From the NCBI RefSeq assembly GCF_040905785.1, contig NZ_JBBDQW010000006.1:1-64000 (forward strand): DNA of 64,000 nucleotides. The letters run 5' to 3'. Of this stretch, positions 47,732-56,127 are shown in pieces. Below the pieces are notes generated by a model. The model was given only the letters and a program-made list of their open reading frames with translations, was not told the DNA's origin and made no database searches. The DNA comes from Tistlia sp040905785 (GTDB taxonomy: Bacteria > Pseudomonadota > Alphaproteobacteria > Kiloniellales > DSM-21159). Position 1 is the first letter of the stretch, and each line of letters opens with the position of its first letter. A program made the translations under genes and the position numbers.

Positions 47732-49135
47732 TCACAGGGCCAGCATGTAGGCGACCAGCGCCTCCTTCTCGGACTGCTCGAGATCGAGCCCGAGCACCAG
47801 ATTGAAGAACTCGACCGTGTCGGCGAGCGTCAGCAGGCGTCCGTCGTGCAGGTAGGGCGGGGTGTCCTTGATCCCGCGCAGCGTGAAGGTCTTGATCGCG
47901 CCGTCCGGCTGGGTCACCAGGTCGTTCACGGTGGTGCCGACCTGGTAGAAGCGCTCGAGCTTCAGGTCGTGCATGTTGTTGTTCATGAAGGCCGTCTCGG
48001 GCACGTGGCAGACGGCGCAGCGGCCCTTGCCCAGGAAGATGCGCTCGCCCTCCAGCTCCTGCTCGCTCGCCAGCTCCGGGTCGAGCCGGCCGAAGGGGTC
48101 GAGCTTCGGCGCCGGCGGGAAGTCGATGATGTTCTGCATCTGCGCCATCATCGCGACCTGGTTCGGGCGGTCGGGCAGGTGGACGCCCTTGCGCGTCGCG
48201 CTGACGTGGTCGCCGTTGAAGTAGGCGGTGCGCTGCTCGAACTCGGTGAAGTCCTCGACCGAGCGCAGCGAACGCTTCGAGCCGTGGATCTGCTGGTTGA
48301 ACAGGCCGCGCAGGCTGGTCGAGTCGAGCCGGAAGCGGTGGGCCTGCGGCCGCACGTCCGGCGTCAGGTGGAAGGCCGCGTTGGTGTTGAAGTTGGCGTG
48401 GCAGTCGAGGCAGGTGACGCCGAGGCTCTGCTCCTCGACCTTCCGGTCCTCGGTCATGTTGAACTCTTCCTGCGGGAAGGGCGTCAGCAGCAGGCGCAGG
48501 CCTTCCATCTGGACCGGCGTGAGGATGCCGTTCAGCAGCTCGTAGTGGTTCTTGATGGTCAGCAGCTGCCCCTGGGAGACGTCGCCCAGCTCTGGCCGCG
48601 TGGTCAGGAAGATCGGCGGCGGGAACTCGGGGGTCAGGTGCTTCGGCAGGTCGAACTCGACGTCGAAGCGGCGCAGGTCGCGGCTCTCCTGCTCGAGGAT
48701 CGCCTCGATCTGGTCGTCGGGGAAGACCTGGCCGCCCGTCGCCTGCTTGACATGCGGCAGCGGCAGGAAGCCACCGGGCAGCAGGCCACGCTCGCGAATC
48801 TCCGAGGGGCTGAGGGACGAGAGCTCCTCCCAGGTCACGCCTTCCGGCAGCTTCACCCGCACGCCGCCCTGCACCGCCCTCATGCCGCCGGACATGAAGA
48901 CCTCCGGGATCGGCCGGTCGGACAGGTCGTAGCGCTCCTCGAGCAGGTCGGCCTGGCGCTGCATGACCTGCGGCTTCTGCGCCTCGTCCATCGCCTTGAC
49001 GTCCGAGAAGGGCTGGGTCGGCAACGGCCGGTAGGTCAGCGAGGGCGGCAGGGGATCGGCGGATCCGGCCGGAGGTGCGAAGCCGAGCAACGCGCCGGCG
49101 ACGGCAAGGGCAACGAAGCCCGGGATTCGAGCCAT
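47732..49135 (-). CDS. Di-heme cytochrome c (cytochrome c peroxidase-like)
   Basis: 467-residue exported protein with a signal peptide (residues 1-26) and two CxxCH haem c sites, C242-x2-CH246 (CLDCH) and C373-x2-CH377 (CAVCH). The C-terminal region FTLRGIKDTPPYLHDGRLLTLADTVEFFN is typical of the MauG/CcpA peroxidase family, placing a conserved Tyr-Leu-His there. The N-terminal 200 residues have no recognised domain and make it longer than classical peroxidases (~330). Whether it is a peroxidase or an electron carrier is open. Confidence 0.8.
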   Translation of the reverse strand: MARIPGFVALAVAGALLGFAPPAGSADPLPPSLTYRPLPTQPFSDVKAMDEAQKPQVMQRQADLLEERYDLSDRPIPEVFMSGGMRAVQGGVRVKLPEGVTWEELSSLSPSEIRERGLLPGGFLPLPHVKQATGGQVFPDDQIEAILEQESRDLRRFDVEFDLPKHLTPEFPPPIFLTTRPELGDVSQGQLLTIKNHYELLNGILTPVQMEGLRLLLTPFPQEEFNMTEDRKVEEQSLGVTCLDCHANFNTNAAFHLTPDVRPQAHRFRLDSTSLRGLFNQQIHGSKRSLRSVEDFTEFEQRTAYFNGDHVSATRKGVHLPDRPNQVAMMAQMQNIIDFPPAPKLDPFGRLDPELASEQELEGERIFLGKGRCAVCHVPETAFMNNNMHDLKLERFYQVGTTVNDLVTQPDGAIKTFTLRGIKDTPPYLHDGRLLTLADTVEFFNLVLGLDLEQSEKEALVAYMLAL

Positions 49136-49247
49136 GGGTGCCTCCCCTCGATGAACCGTGACGAGATTAGAGCCATTCCATGAACACCCCTCTTGAGAGA
49201 AAGTTCCCGCTCGTCCTTGCCAGGCGATGGCGCGGGCATGGATGGCG

Positions 49248-50573
49248 CTAGCGCAGCATCAGGGTCGGCAGCCAGGTCGCCAGGCCGGGTACCGCCAGCA
49301 GCAGCAGCAGGCCGAGCAGCTGGAGCAGGAAGAAGGGCAGGATGCCGCGGTAGACGACGCCCATGCCGAGCTCGGGCGGCAGGGTGCCCTTCATGTAGAA
49401 GAGCGTGTAGCCGAAGGGCGGCGAGATGTAGCCCATCTGGATGGTCACGGCGTAGAGCACGCCGAACCACAGCTCGTCGAAGCCGAGGAACCGGACGATC
49501 GGTATGAAGACCGGAACGGTCAGCAGGATGATGCCGATCTCGTCGAGCACCATGCCCAGGAAGACCAGCACGGCCAGCATGACGCCGAGCACCAGGTAGG
49601 GCCCCGCGTCGAGCGTGCGGATGAAGTCGAGCAGCGCGTCGGCGCCGCCAAGGCCTGTGAAGATCGCTACGTAAGCCTTTGCGCCCAAAGTGATCCAGAG
49701 GATCATGGCGGTGGCCTTGGTGGTCTCGATGGCCGAGGCGCTGAGGGCCTCGAAGGTCAGGCGGCGCTCCAGCGCCGCGGCCAGGGCGGCGCCCAGCACG
49801 CCGACCGCCGCCGCCTCCGTCGGGGTCGCCAGCCCGAAGAAGATCGAGCCCAGGATCATGACGATCAGCAGCGCCGGCAGGACCAGGGAGCCGAGCGCGG
49901 CGAAGCGCTCGCGCCAGCTCGCCGTGCGGTGGTCCTCGGCCAGCGGCGCCGCCTCGGGCCGCAGCCACGACAGCACGACGATGTAGAGGATGTAGAGGCC
50001 GGCCAGGATGACGCCGGGCACGATGCCGGCGATCAGCATGCGGCCGATCGAGACCTGGGCGGTGACCGCGTAGACGATGGTCAGCACCGAGGGCGGGATC
50101 AGGATGCCGAGGGTGCCGGCGGCGCAGATCGTGCCGGTCGCCAGCTCGGCGCGGTAGCCGCGGCGCAGCATCTCGGGCAGGGCCAGCAGGCCCATGGCGG
50201 TGACCGCGGCGCCGACCACGCCGGTCATGGCCGCCATGATCACGCAGATCACGACCGTGCCGACGGCGAGGCCGCCGCGCAGGCGGCCGAACCACAGCTC
50301 CATCGCCCGGTAGAGGTTGTTGATGATGCCCGAGCGCGACAGCAGGCCGGCCATCAGGATGTAGAGCGGGATCGCCAGCAGCGCCTCGGAGCGCATGGTG
50401 TCGAAGATCTGCAGCACCAGGACGACGACCGCGTCGGCGTTCCACAGCGTCACGGTGATCAGCAGCGACAGGCCGCCGAGCACGAAGGCGATCGGCAGGC
50501 CGGTCGCCATGAACAGCACCAGCCCGCCGAACATGATCGCCAGGATCGCGCCGGAGCCGAGGGTCTCGGTCAT
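49248..50573 (-). CDS. TRAP transporter large permease (DctM), first system
   Basis: Large membrane subunit of a tripartite ATP-independent periplasmic transporter, carrying sodium-driven substrate translocation. 441 residues with about 12 helices; motifs GLPIAFVLGGLSLL, MTGVVGAAVTAMGLLALPEML and GTLGILIPPSVLTIVYAV. The gene is last of mvaA-dctP-dctQ-dctM on the minus strand, 30 bases after dctQ. The ATG at 50573 lacks a clear ribosome site, suggesting coupling to dctQ. Confidence 0.93.
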   Translation of the reverse strand: MTETLGSGAILAIMFGGLVLFMATGLPIAFVLGGLSLLITVTLWNADAVVVLVLQIFDTMRSEALLAIPLYILMAGLLSRSGIINNLYRAMELWFGRLRGGLAVGTVVICVIMAAMTGVVGAAVTAMGLLALPEMLRRGYRAELATGTICAAGTLGILIPPSVLTIVYAVTAQVSIGRMLIAGIVPGVILAGLYILYIVVLSWLRPEAAPLAEDHRTASWRERFAALGSLVLPALLIVMILGSIFFGLATPTEAAAVGVLGAALAAALERRLTFEALSASAIETTKATAMILWITLGAKAYVAIFTGLGGADALLDFIRTLDAGPYLVLGVMLAVLVFLGMVLDEIGIILLTVPVFIPIVRFLGFDELWFGVLYAVTIQMGYISPPFGYTLFYMKGTLPPELGMGVVYRGILPFFLLQLLGLLLLLAVPGLATWLPTLMLR

Positions 50574-50603
50574 CGGAGGGGGCCGGTCATAGCGAGGAGC
50601 CGG

Positions 50604-51131
50604 TCATCGGCTGGCCTCGCCGGAGGGCGTCACGACCCGCTCGGCGGGGGCGGGGCCCTCGATCAGGGTGCGCAGGAACTCGGCGACGGTCTGCAGCAGC
50701 AGCAGGAAGAGCGCCAGGGGCACCGCCGCCTTGGTCCACCAGATCTGCGGGTTCCAGGCCGAGAAGGAGGTCTCGCGGTACTGCCAGGATTCGAAGGCGA
50801 GCGGCGTCGCGTACCACAGCAGGATCACGCAGAAGGCGGCGATCACCGGGAAGTTGAGCAGCTCGACGAGGCGCTCGACGCGCGCCGGCAGGGCGCGGCG
50901 GACGACGTCCATGGCGACGTGGCCCTTGAGATGCAGGACGTAGGGCCCCGACAGCAGGAACATCGGCCCGAACAGCAGCAGCGCCAGCTCCGAGGCCCAG
51001 ACCGTCGGGCTGTCGAAGAGATAGCGGCAGACGACGTCGATCAGCATGGCCGGCGCGATCGCATAGAGCAGCGCCGCGCTGGCCAGGAAGGCCAGCCGGT
51101 TCAGGCCGGTGATCGCGCGCACGAAGGGCAT
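50604..51131 (-). CDS. TRAP transporter small permease (DctQ), first system
   Basis: 175-residue membrane protein with four predicted helices, matching the DctQ scaffold. Family features: a conserved WASELALLLFGPMFLLSG stretch near residue 45 and HLKGHVAMDVV near 67. It lies between the binding-protein gene and dctM in the same direction. Confidence 0.9.
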   Translation of the reverse strand: MPFVRAITGLNRLAFLASAALLYAIAPAMLIDVVCRYLFDSPTVWASELALLLFGPMFLLSGPYVLHLKGHVAMDVVRRALPARVERLVELLNFPVIAAFCVILLWYATPLAFESWQYRETSFSAWNPQIWWTKAAVPLALFLLLLQTVAEFLRTLIEGPAPAERVVTPSGEASR

Positions 51132-51222
51132 GGCGAAGAACGCGCCTCGACGGGAAAGGGCGCCGGGCCGGGGTGGCCGTCGGCGAAGCCTCGGGCCACC
51201 CCTATAGGCCGGCGCGGCGGTG

Positions 51223-52275
51223 CTAGGCCAGGATGCCGAGCTGCCGCATGAAGGCCATCTGGCTGTCGAGGATCCGCTTGGCCAGGTCGTCGTCCTTGGT
51301 CGCGGCCTGCCAGGCCTCGACCGCCTTCGGGCGGTTGGCCAGGATGTCCTCGGCGGACAGGATGGAGACGGTGACGCCCTGGGCCTTGTACTTCTCCAGA
51401 ACCTCGACGTCCTGCACCAGGATGTGCTGGCGCAGGGCGCCCGAGACCTCGCGCGCGGCGACCGCCAGGGCCGCCTTGTAGGCCTCGGGCAGGGCGTCGT
51501 AGGCGCGCTGGTTGGCGACGTAGCTGGTCGCCGTGGTCGGCTGGTGGACGCCCGGCAGCACGATGTACTTGGCGACCTCGCCGATGCCGGCCTCGTAGTT
51601 CGCGGTCAGGTCGCCGCGGTCGGCGAGGTCGATCACCCCCTTGTCGAGGGCGCTGTAGACCTCGCTGGTCGGCAGCGGCGAGACGGCGATGCCGAACTTC
51701 GCCATGACCGAGGAGGCGAGGCCGACGAAGCGGCCCTTCTTGCCCTGGAAGTCGGCGATCGATTCGATCGGCACCTTGGAGTGGATCGGCTCCTCGCCGT
51801 AGACGCTCGGGGCGATGTAGTGCAGGCCGGCGGCGCCGTAGGCTTCGCGGGCCAGCTCCAGGCCGCCGCGCTCGTAGAACCAGGCCTCGTACTGGTCGGA
51901 CTCCGGGAAGCCGAAGGGGATCGTGCTGGTGAAGGCGAAGGCGGGGATCTTGCCGGCCTCGTAGCCGTCGAAGGTCTTCATCATCTGGAAGGCGCCGCCG
52001 CGCACGGCGTCGAAGGCCTGGGCCGCAGGCACGATCTGGCCGGCGGCGAAGAGCTCGATCTGGAAGCCGCCGTCGGTCAGCTCGGCGACCCGGGCGACGA
52101 AGCGCTCCTCGAACTTCTGCGGCGTCGTGCCCGGATCCCAGAGCGCCTGCATGCGCCAGCTCACCGTGTCCTGGGCGCGGGCGGGGCGGGCGAGGGCGGC
52201 GGTGCCGGCCAGGCTGCCGGCGGCGAGGGCCGCGGTGCCGGCGGCCTTCAGGAAACTGCGACGATCGTTGCTCAT
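51223..52275 (-). CDS. TRAP transporter substrate-binding protein (DctP), first system
   Basis: 350-residue periplasmic binding protein. A twin-arginine signal is visible at residues 3-13 (NDRRSFLKAAG) followed by an Ala-rich h-region and cleavage near ARAQ. The DctP domain includes PFGFPESDQYEAWFYERGG and GRFVGLASSVMAKFG with the ligand-region arginine, and ADRGDLTANYEAGI. The ligand is not deducible from sequence, but directly upstream in the same unit is class II HMG-CoA reductase, making mevalonate the leading hypothesis. Confidence 0.9.
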   Translation of the reverse strand: MSNDRRSFLKAAGTAALAAGSLAGTAALARPARAQDTVSWRMQALWDPGTTPQKFEERFVARVAELTDGGFQIELFAAGQIVPAAQAFDAVRGGAFQMMKTFDGYEAGKIPAFAFTSTIPFGFPESDQYEAWFYERGGLELAREAYGAAGLHYIAPSVYGEEPIHSKVPIESIADFQGKKGRFVGLASSVMAKFGIAVSPLPTSEVYSALDKGVIDLADRGDLTANYEAGIGEVAKYIVLPGVHQPTTATSYVANQRAYDALPEAYKAALAVAAREVSGALRQHILVQDVEVLEKYKAQGVTVSILSAEDILANRPKAVEAWQAATKDDDLAKRILDSQMAFMRQLGILA

Positions 52276-52331
52276 GTCTCTACTCCTCCCGGTTCTTCTT
52301 TTGACGGTCGCCCCCGACGCGGGAGCGCCGC

Positions 52332-53630
52332 TCAGGTGCCGCGCAGGCGCGCCAGGATCTCCCTGGCGCGGTCGGCGCGCACGTCGTGGGCCTCGGCCAG
52401 CTCGGCCGCCACGGCGTCGATCTCGGGGCCGGCGGCGCCGGCGCCGATGGCGATGTTGCGGGCGTGCAGCGCCATGTGGCCGCGCTGGATGCCCTCGGTG
52501 GCCAGCGCTCTCAGCGCCGCCATGTTCTGCGCCAGGCCGACCGCGGTCGCGACCTCGGCGAGCTCCTGGGCGCTGGCGACGCCGAGGATCTTGAGGGCGA
52601 CCTGGGCCAGGGGGTGGGTGCGCGTCGCGCCGCCGACCAGGCCGAGCGCCATCGGCAGCTCCAGGGTGCCGACCAGGCGGCCGTCGGCGGCGCGCTCCCA
52701 GGTCGTCAGCGAGCCGTAGCGGCCGTCGCGCGCGGCCCAGGCGTGGGCGCCGGCCTCGATCGCCCGCCAGTCGTTGCCGGTGGCGACGACCACGGGGTCG
52801 ATGCCGTTCATGATGCCCTTGTTGTGGGTCGTCGCCCGGTAGGGGTCGATGGCGGCCAGGGTGTAGGCGTCGAGGATGCCCTCGATCATGCGCTCGCCGG
52901 AGAAGGCCTTGGTCTCCAGGGCCTCGGCGGTGACCGAAACGCGGGCCCGGGCGAGGCGCCGGTCGGCCAGGTTCGACAGGATGCGCAGGCGCACGCTGCC
53001 GCCGGTCAGGCGCTCGACCAGCGGCGCCACCGCCTCGGCCATGGTGTTGACCGTGTTGGCGCCCATGGCGTCGCGCACGTCGACCAGCAGGTGCAGCACC
53101 AGCATCGGGCCGCGCGGCGTGTCCGGGAAGACCTGGACCTCGATGTCCTTGCAGCCGCCGCCCAGGCCGATCAGCACGGCGTCGCGGGCATTGGCCAGCG
53201 CCAGGATCTCCTCGCGCGCGGCGAGCAGGGTCAGCCGGGCGCCCTGCGGATCGCCGAGGCCGACGACCTGCACCTGGGCGCGCATGATCGGCAGGCTGCT
53301 CGAGGTCTGGAAGCCGCCGCAGCCGCGTGCGATGCGCGCCATGTAGGAGGCGGCGGCGACCACCGAGGGCTCCTCGACGACCATCGGGATCAGGTAGTCG
53401 CGGCCGTTGATGCGGAAGTTGGTGGCGATGCCGAGCGGCAGCGCGAAGCCGGCGACGACGTTCTCGATCATGCCGTTGGCGCGCTCGAGGCCGAGCGCGT
53501 CGGGATCGGCGAGCAGCGCGCGCTCCGCCTCGCTCAGCCCGACCCGCTCGGCGAGCCGCTCGAGGCGCTCGGCCGGGGTCAGGTTGCGGTAGTTCTCGAT
53601 CCGCGAATCGAGGGCGTTGGGAATCGTCAC
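52332..53630 (-). CDS. mvaA: Class II (degradative-type) HMG-CoA reductase
   Basis: Oxidises mevalonate with CoA to HMG-CoA in mevalonate catabolism. 432 residues, close to the 428 of Pseudomonas mevalonii. Catalytic residues align with a constant offset of four: Glu87 (VEEPSVVAAAS), Lys271 (THNKGIMNG), Asp287 (ATGNDW) and His385 (RGHMALHAR). ENVVAGFALPLGIATNF and DAMGANTVN are also present. The start is GTG at 53630 with GAGGAGG upstream; the open frame extends 44 codons further without similarity. The cell already has the MEP enzyme IspDF, which supports a catabolic role. No HMG-CoA lyase gene is in the window. Confidence 0.94.
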   Translation of the reverse strand: MTIPNALDSRIENYRNLTPAERLERLAERVGLSEAERALLADPDALGLERANGMIENVVAGFALPLGIATNFRINGRDYLIPMVVEEPSVVAAASYMARIARGCGGFQTSSSLPIMRAQVQVVGLGDPQGARLTLLAAREEILALANARDAVLIGLGGGCKDIEVQVFPDTPRGPMLVLHLLVDVRDAMGANTVNTMAEAVAPLVERLTGGSVRLRILSNLADRRLARARVSVTAEALETKAFSGERMIEGILDAYTLAAIDPYRATTHNKGIMNGIDPVVVATGNDWRAIEAGAHAWAARDGRYGSLTTWERAADGRLVGTLELPMALGLVGGATRTHPLAQVALKILGVASAQELAEVATAVGLAQNMAALRALATEGIQRGHMALHARNIAIGAGAAGPEIDAVAAELAEAHDVRADRAREILARLRGT

Positions 53631-53764
53631 GTGACGGGAGCCTCCTCTCGGCCGCCTTCGCTGGCCCTGGGCCCGAAGGTCGTTGTCGCGGGCCCTCTGG
53701 CGGGGTCGCGAGCCCTCTATCGGGCCTTGTACGCGAGCATCGGGAGAGGCGGGCGGCAGCACAA

Positions 53765-53799
53765 GGTACAGTTTGTGGATTTGTCCAAGTTACTGTACC
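53765..53799. promoter_or_regulatory. Candidate MocR operator
   Basis: Perfect inverted repeat GGTACAGT (53765-53772) and ACTGTACC (53792-53799) separated by 19 bases, in the AT-rich part of the mvaA/mocR divergent intergenic region. The half-site spacing of 27 bases (start to start) puts both on nearly the same DNA face. Confidence 0.6.
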
Positions 53800-53831
53800 A
53801 GTCGATTACCTGGCACACTTAGAGGCCGCCC

Positions 53832-55220
53832 GTGCGACCCTCCCGCGCCGCCGAGATCGCCGCCATCGTCGCCCGCCTGATCGAGGAAGGGCACCTGCCG
53901 CTCGGTAGCCGGGTGCCCTCGGTGCGCGCCGCCGCCGAGCAGCACGGCGTCTCCAAGAACACCGTGGTCGAGGCCTACGACCGCCTGGTCGCGAGCGGAC
54001 ACCTGGAGCCGCGGCGCGGCTCGGGCTTCTACGTGCGCCGGCCGAAGCGGCGCGGCGGCGACCTGCGCCCGGTCCACGTCAGCGAGGCGATCGACCTGGT
54101 CTCGCTGCTGCGCGAGCAGCTCGACCGGCACTACAGCGTGCGCGTCGGCGACGGCCGGCCGCCGGCGAGCTGGATGGAGGAGTCGGAGCTCGGCCGGCAT
54201 CTGCGGCCGCGCAGCGCCTTCGGCGAGGGCCGCATGGAGCACGGCTACGGCACGCCGCCCGGCTACGAGCCGCTGCGCGGCAAGATCGCCCACAGCCTGA
54301 TCGAGCGCTCGATCCGGGCCTCGGCCGAGCAGGTCCTGCTGACCTTCGGCGCCAACCACGGGCTCGACCTGATCGTGCGTCAGTACGTCGAGCCGGGCGA
54401 CAGCGTTCTGGTCGACAGCCCCGGCTACTACCCGCTGTTCGGCAAGCTGCGCCTGGCGCGCGCCGGCGTCGTCGGCGTGCGGCGCGGGCCCGAGGGGCCG
54501 GACCTCGAGGACTTCGAGGCCAAGGCGCGGGCGGTCCAGCCGAAGCTCTTCTTCACCCAGACCCTGGCCCACAACCCGACCGGCGGCTCGGTGCCGCTCG
54601 ACGCCCAACACCGCCTGCTGCAGCTCGCCGAGCAGCACGGCGTCACTTTAGTGGAGGACGACCCCTTCGCCGACATCCTGCCGCTCGGCAGCCCGCGCCT
54701 GGCGGCGCTCGACCAGCTCGAGCGGGTGATCTACGTCGGGACCTTCTCCAAGACGCTCTCGGCCAGCCTGCGCTCGGGCTACATCGCCGGCAGCGCCGAG
54801 CTGATCCGCCAGCTGACCGACGTCAAGATGCTGACCGTGGTCAACAGCTCCGGCTACGTCGAGCGCCTGCTGTTCGAGCTGATCGCCGGCGGCCACTACC
54901 GGCGCCACCTGAAGCGCCTGCGCGAGCGGGTCGAGCGGGCCAGCGCGACGGCGCTGGAGCGGCTGCGCGGCCTCGGCTTCGAGGGCCTGGGCGAGCCGGC
55001 CGGCGGCTTCTACCTCTGGTGCCCGCTGCCCGAGGGCCTCGACGACATCGCCCTGGCCCGGCTGGCAGCCCGGCAGGGCATCTTCCTGGCGCCCAGCTCG
55101 ATCTTCGCCGTACCCGGCGACTACCGCACCGCGCCGGCGATCCGGATCAACGTCGCCTACGCCGACGACCCGGCCTTCCTGGCCTTCATGGCCGAGGTGC
55201 GGGCGGGGGAGTTCGCCTGA
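53832..55220 (+). CDS. MocR-type regulator (GntR HTH fused to aminotransferase-like domain)
   Basis: 462-residue PLP-dependent-type transcription factor. The N-terminal winged helix is clear (HLPLGSRVPSVRAAAEQHGV, then SKNTVVEAYDRL). The fold-type I domain has NPTGG, VEDDPFADIL and the PLP lysine Lys307 in GTFSKTLSASLRSGYIAG. Start is GTG at 53832 with AGAGG upstream. It is divergent from mvaA with a perfect inverted repeat between them, so it probably regulates the mvaA-dctPQM unit and itself. The effector is unknown. Confidence 0.92.
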   Translation: MRPSRAAEIAAIVARLIEEGHLPLGSRVPSVRAAAEQHGVSKNTVVEAYDRLVASGHLEPRRGSGFYVRRPKRRGGDLRPVHVSEAIDLVSLLREQLDRHYSVRVGDGRPPASWMEESELGRHLRPRSAFGEGRMEHGYGTPPGYEPLRGKIAHSLIERSIRASAEQVLLTFGANHGLDLIVRQYVEPGDSVLVDSPGYYPLFGKLRLARAGVVGVRRGPEGPDLEDFEAKARAVQPKLFFTQTLAHNPTGGSVPLDAQHRLLQLAEQHGVTLVEDDPFADILPLGSPRLAALDQLERVIYVGTFSKTLSASLRSGYIAGSAELIRQLTDVKMLTVVNSSGYVERLLFELIAGGHYRRHLKRLRERVERASATALERLRGLGFEGLGEPAGGFYLWCPLPEGLDDIALARLAARQGIFLAPSSIFAVPGDYRTAPAIRINVAYADDPAFLAFMAEVRAGEFA

Positions 55221-55239
55221 GGGCGCGGGCGGCCCTGGG

Positions 55240-55331
55240 CACCCACGCCCCTCGACAGGCTGGGGACGAAGCGACCTTTAGAGATGGCTCCTGCTTTCGC
55301 TTCGTTCCGAGCGTGTCGAGGGGCGTGGGTG
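55240..55331. repeat. Dispersed palindromic repeat, type A, between convergent genes
   Basis: Inverted arms 55240-55272 (CACGCCCCTCGACAGGCTGG core, then GGACGAAGC) and 55299-55331 (GCTTCGTTCCGAGCGTGTCG core, then AGGGGCGTGGGTG). Arms are about 32 bases with a few mismatches. They fill the gap between the mocR and ydfG stops. Confidence 0.85.
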
Positions 55332-55356
55332 CGCCCGGCCGTGCCCGGCCGGGCCG

Positions 55357-56127
55357 TCAGCCGCGGTGGATCGCCAGGGGGCTGAAGGCCTGGATCACCG
55401 GCATCATCTCGATGCGGTTGATGTTGAGGTGGCGGGGCAGGGTGGTGACCCAGAAGATCGCCTCGGCGATGTCCTCCGGGACCATCGGCTCGACCTTTTC
55501 GTAGACCTTGGCCGCCTTGTCCGAGGCGCCCTTGAAGCGCACTTCGGAGAACTCGGTCTCGGCCAGGCCCGGCTCGACCGAGGTCACGCGCACCTGCTTG
55601 CCGAGCAGGTCGGCGCGCAGGTTGAGCGAGAACTGCGTCACGAAGGCCTTGGTCGCGCCGTAGACGTTGCCGCCGGGGTAGGGGTAGCTGCCGGCGATCG
55701 AGCTCAGGTTGACGACGTGGCCGCGATTGCGGGCGACCAGGCCGGGCAGCAGCGCGTGCGTGCAGTGCAGCAGACCCTTGATGTTGGTGTCGACCATGGT
55801 GTCCCAGTCGTCGAAGTCGATCTCGTGGGCCGGCTCCAGGCCGAGCGCCAGGCCGGCGTTGTTGACCAGCACGTTGATCTCGGCGAAGCCGGCCGGCAGG
55901 CCCTCGATCGCCTTCAGCACCGCCGGGCGGTCGCGCACGTCCAGGGTCACGGGATGGAAATTCTCGCCCAGTTCCTGCTTCAGCTCCTCCAGCCGCTCGC
56001 TGCGCCGGCCGGTGCCGACGACCTTGGCGCCGGCGCCGACGTAGCGGCGCGCCAGCGCCTGGCCGAAGCCGGAGGTGACGCCGGTGACGAAGGCGGTGAG
56101 CTCTGCGGGGTCGAGGGTCTTGTACAT
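55357..56127 (-). CDS. ydfG: SDR family oxidoreductase, YdfG-like
   Basis: 256-residue NADP-dependent dehydrogenase closely resembling E. coli YdfG (3-hydroxy acid/serine/allo-threonine dehydrogenase, also reducing malonic semialdehyde). Seen: GVTSGFG at 16-22, NNAGLALGLEPAHE near 89, catalytic Tyr156-x3-Lys160 in GGNVYGATKAFV and the YdfG-specific C-terminal HLNINRIEMMPV. Its start shares one base with the mazG stop (TGATG), so the two are coupled. Confidence 0.9.
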   Translation of the reverse strand: MYKTLDPAELTAFVTGVTSGFGQALARRYVGAGAKVVGTGRRSERLEELKQELGENFHPVTLDVRDRPAVLKAIEGLPAGFAEINVLVNNAGLALGLEPAHEIDFDDWDTMVDTNIKGLLHCTHALLPGLVARNRGHVVNLSSIAGSYPYPGGNVYGATKAFVTQFSLNLRADLLGKQVRVTSVEPGLAETEFSEVRFKGASDKAAKVYEKVEPMVPEDIAEAIFWVTTLPRHLNINRIEMMPVIQAFSPLAIHRG

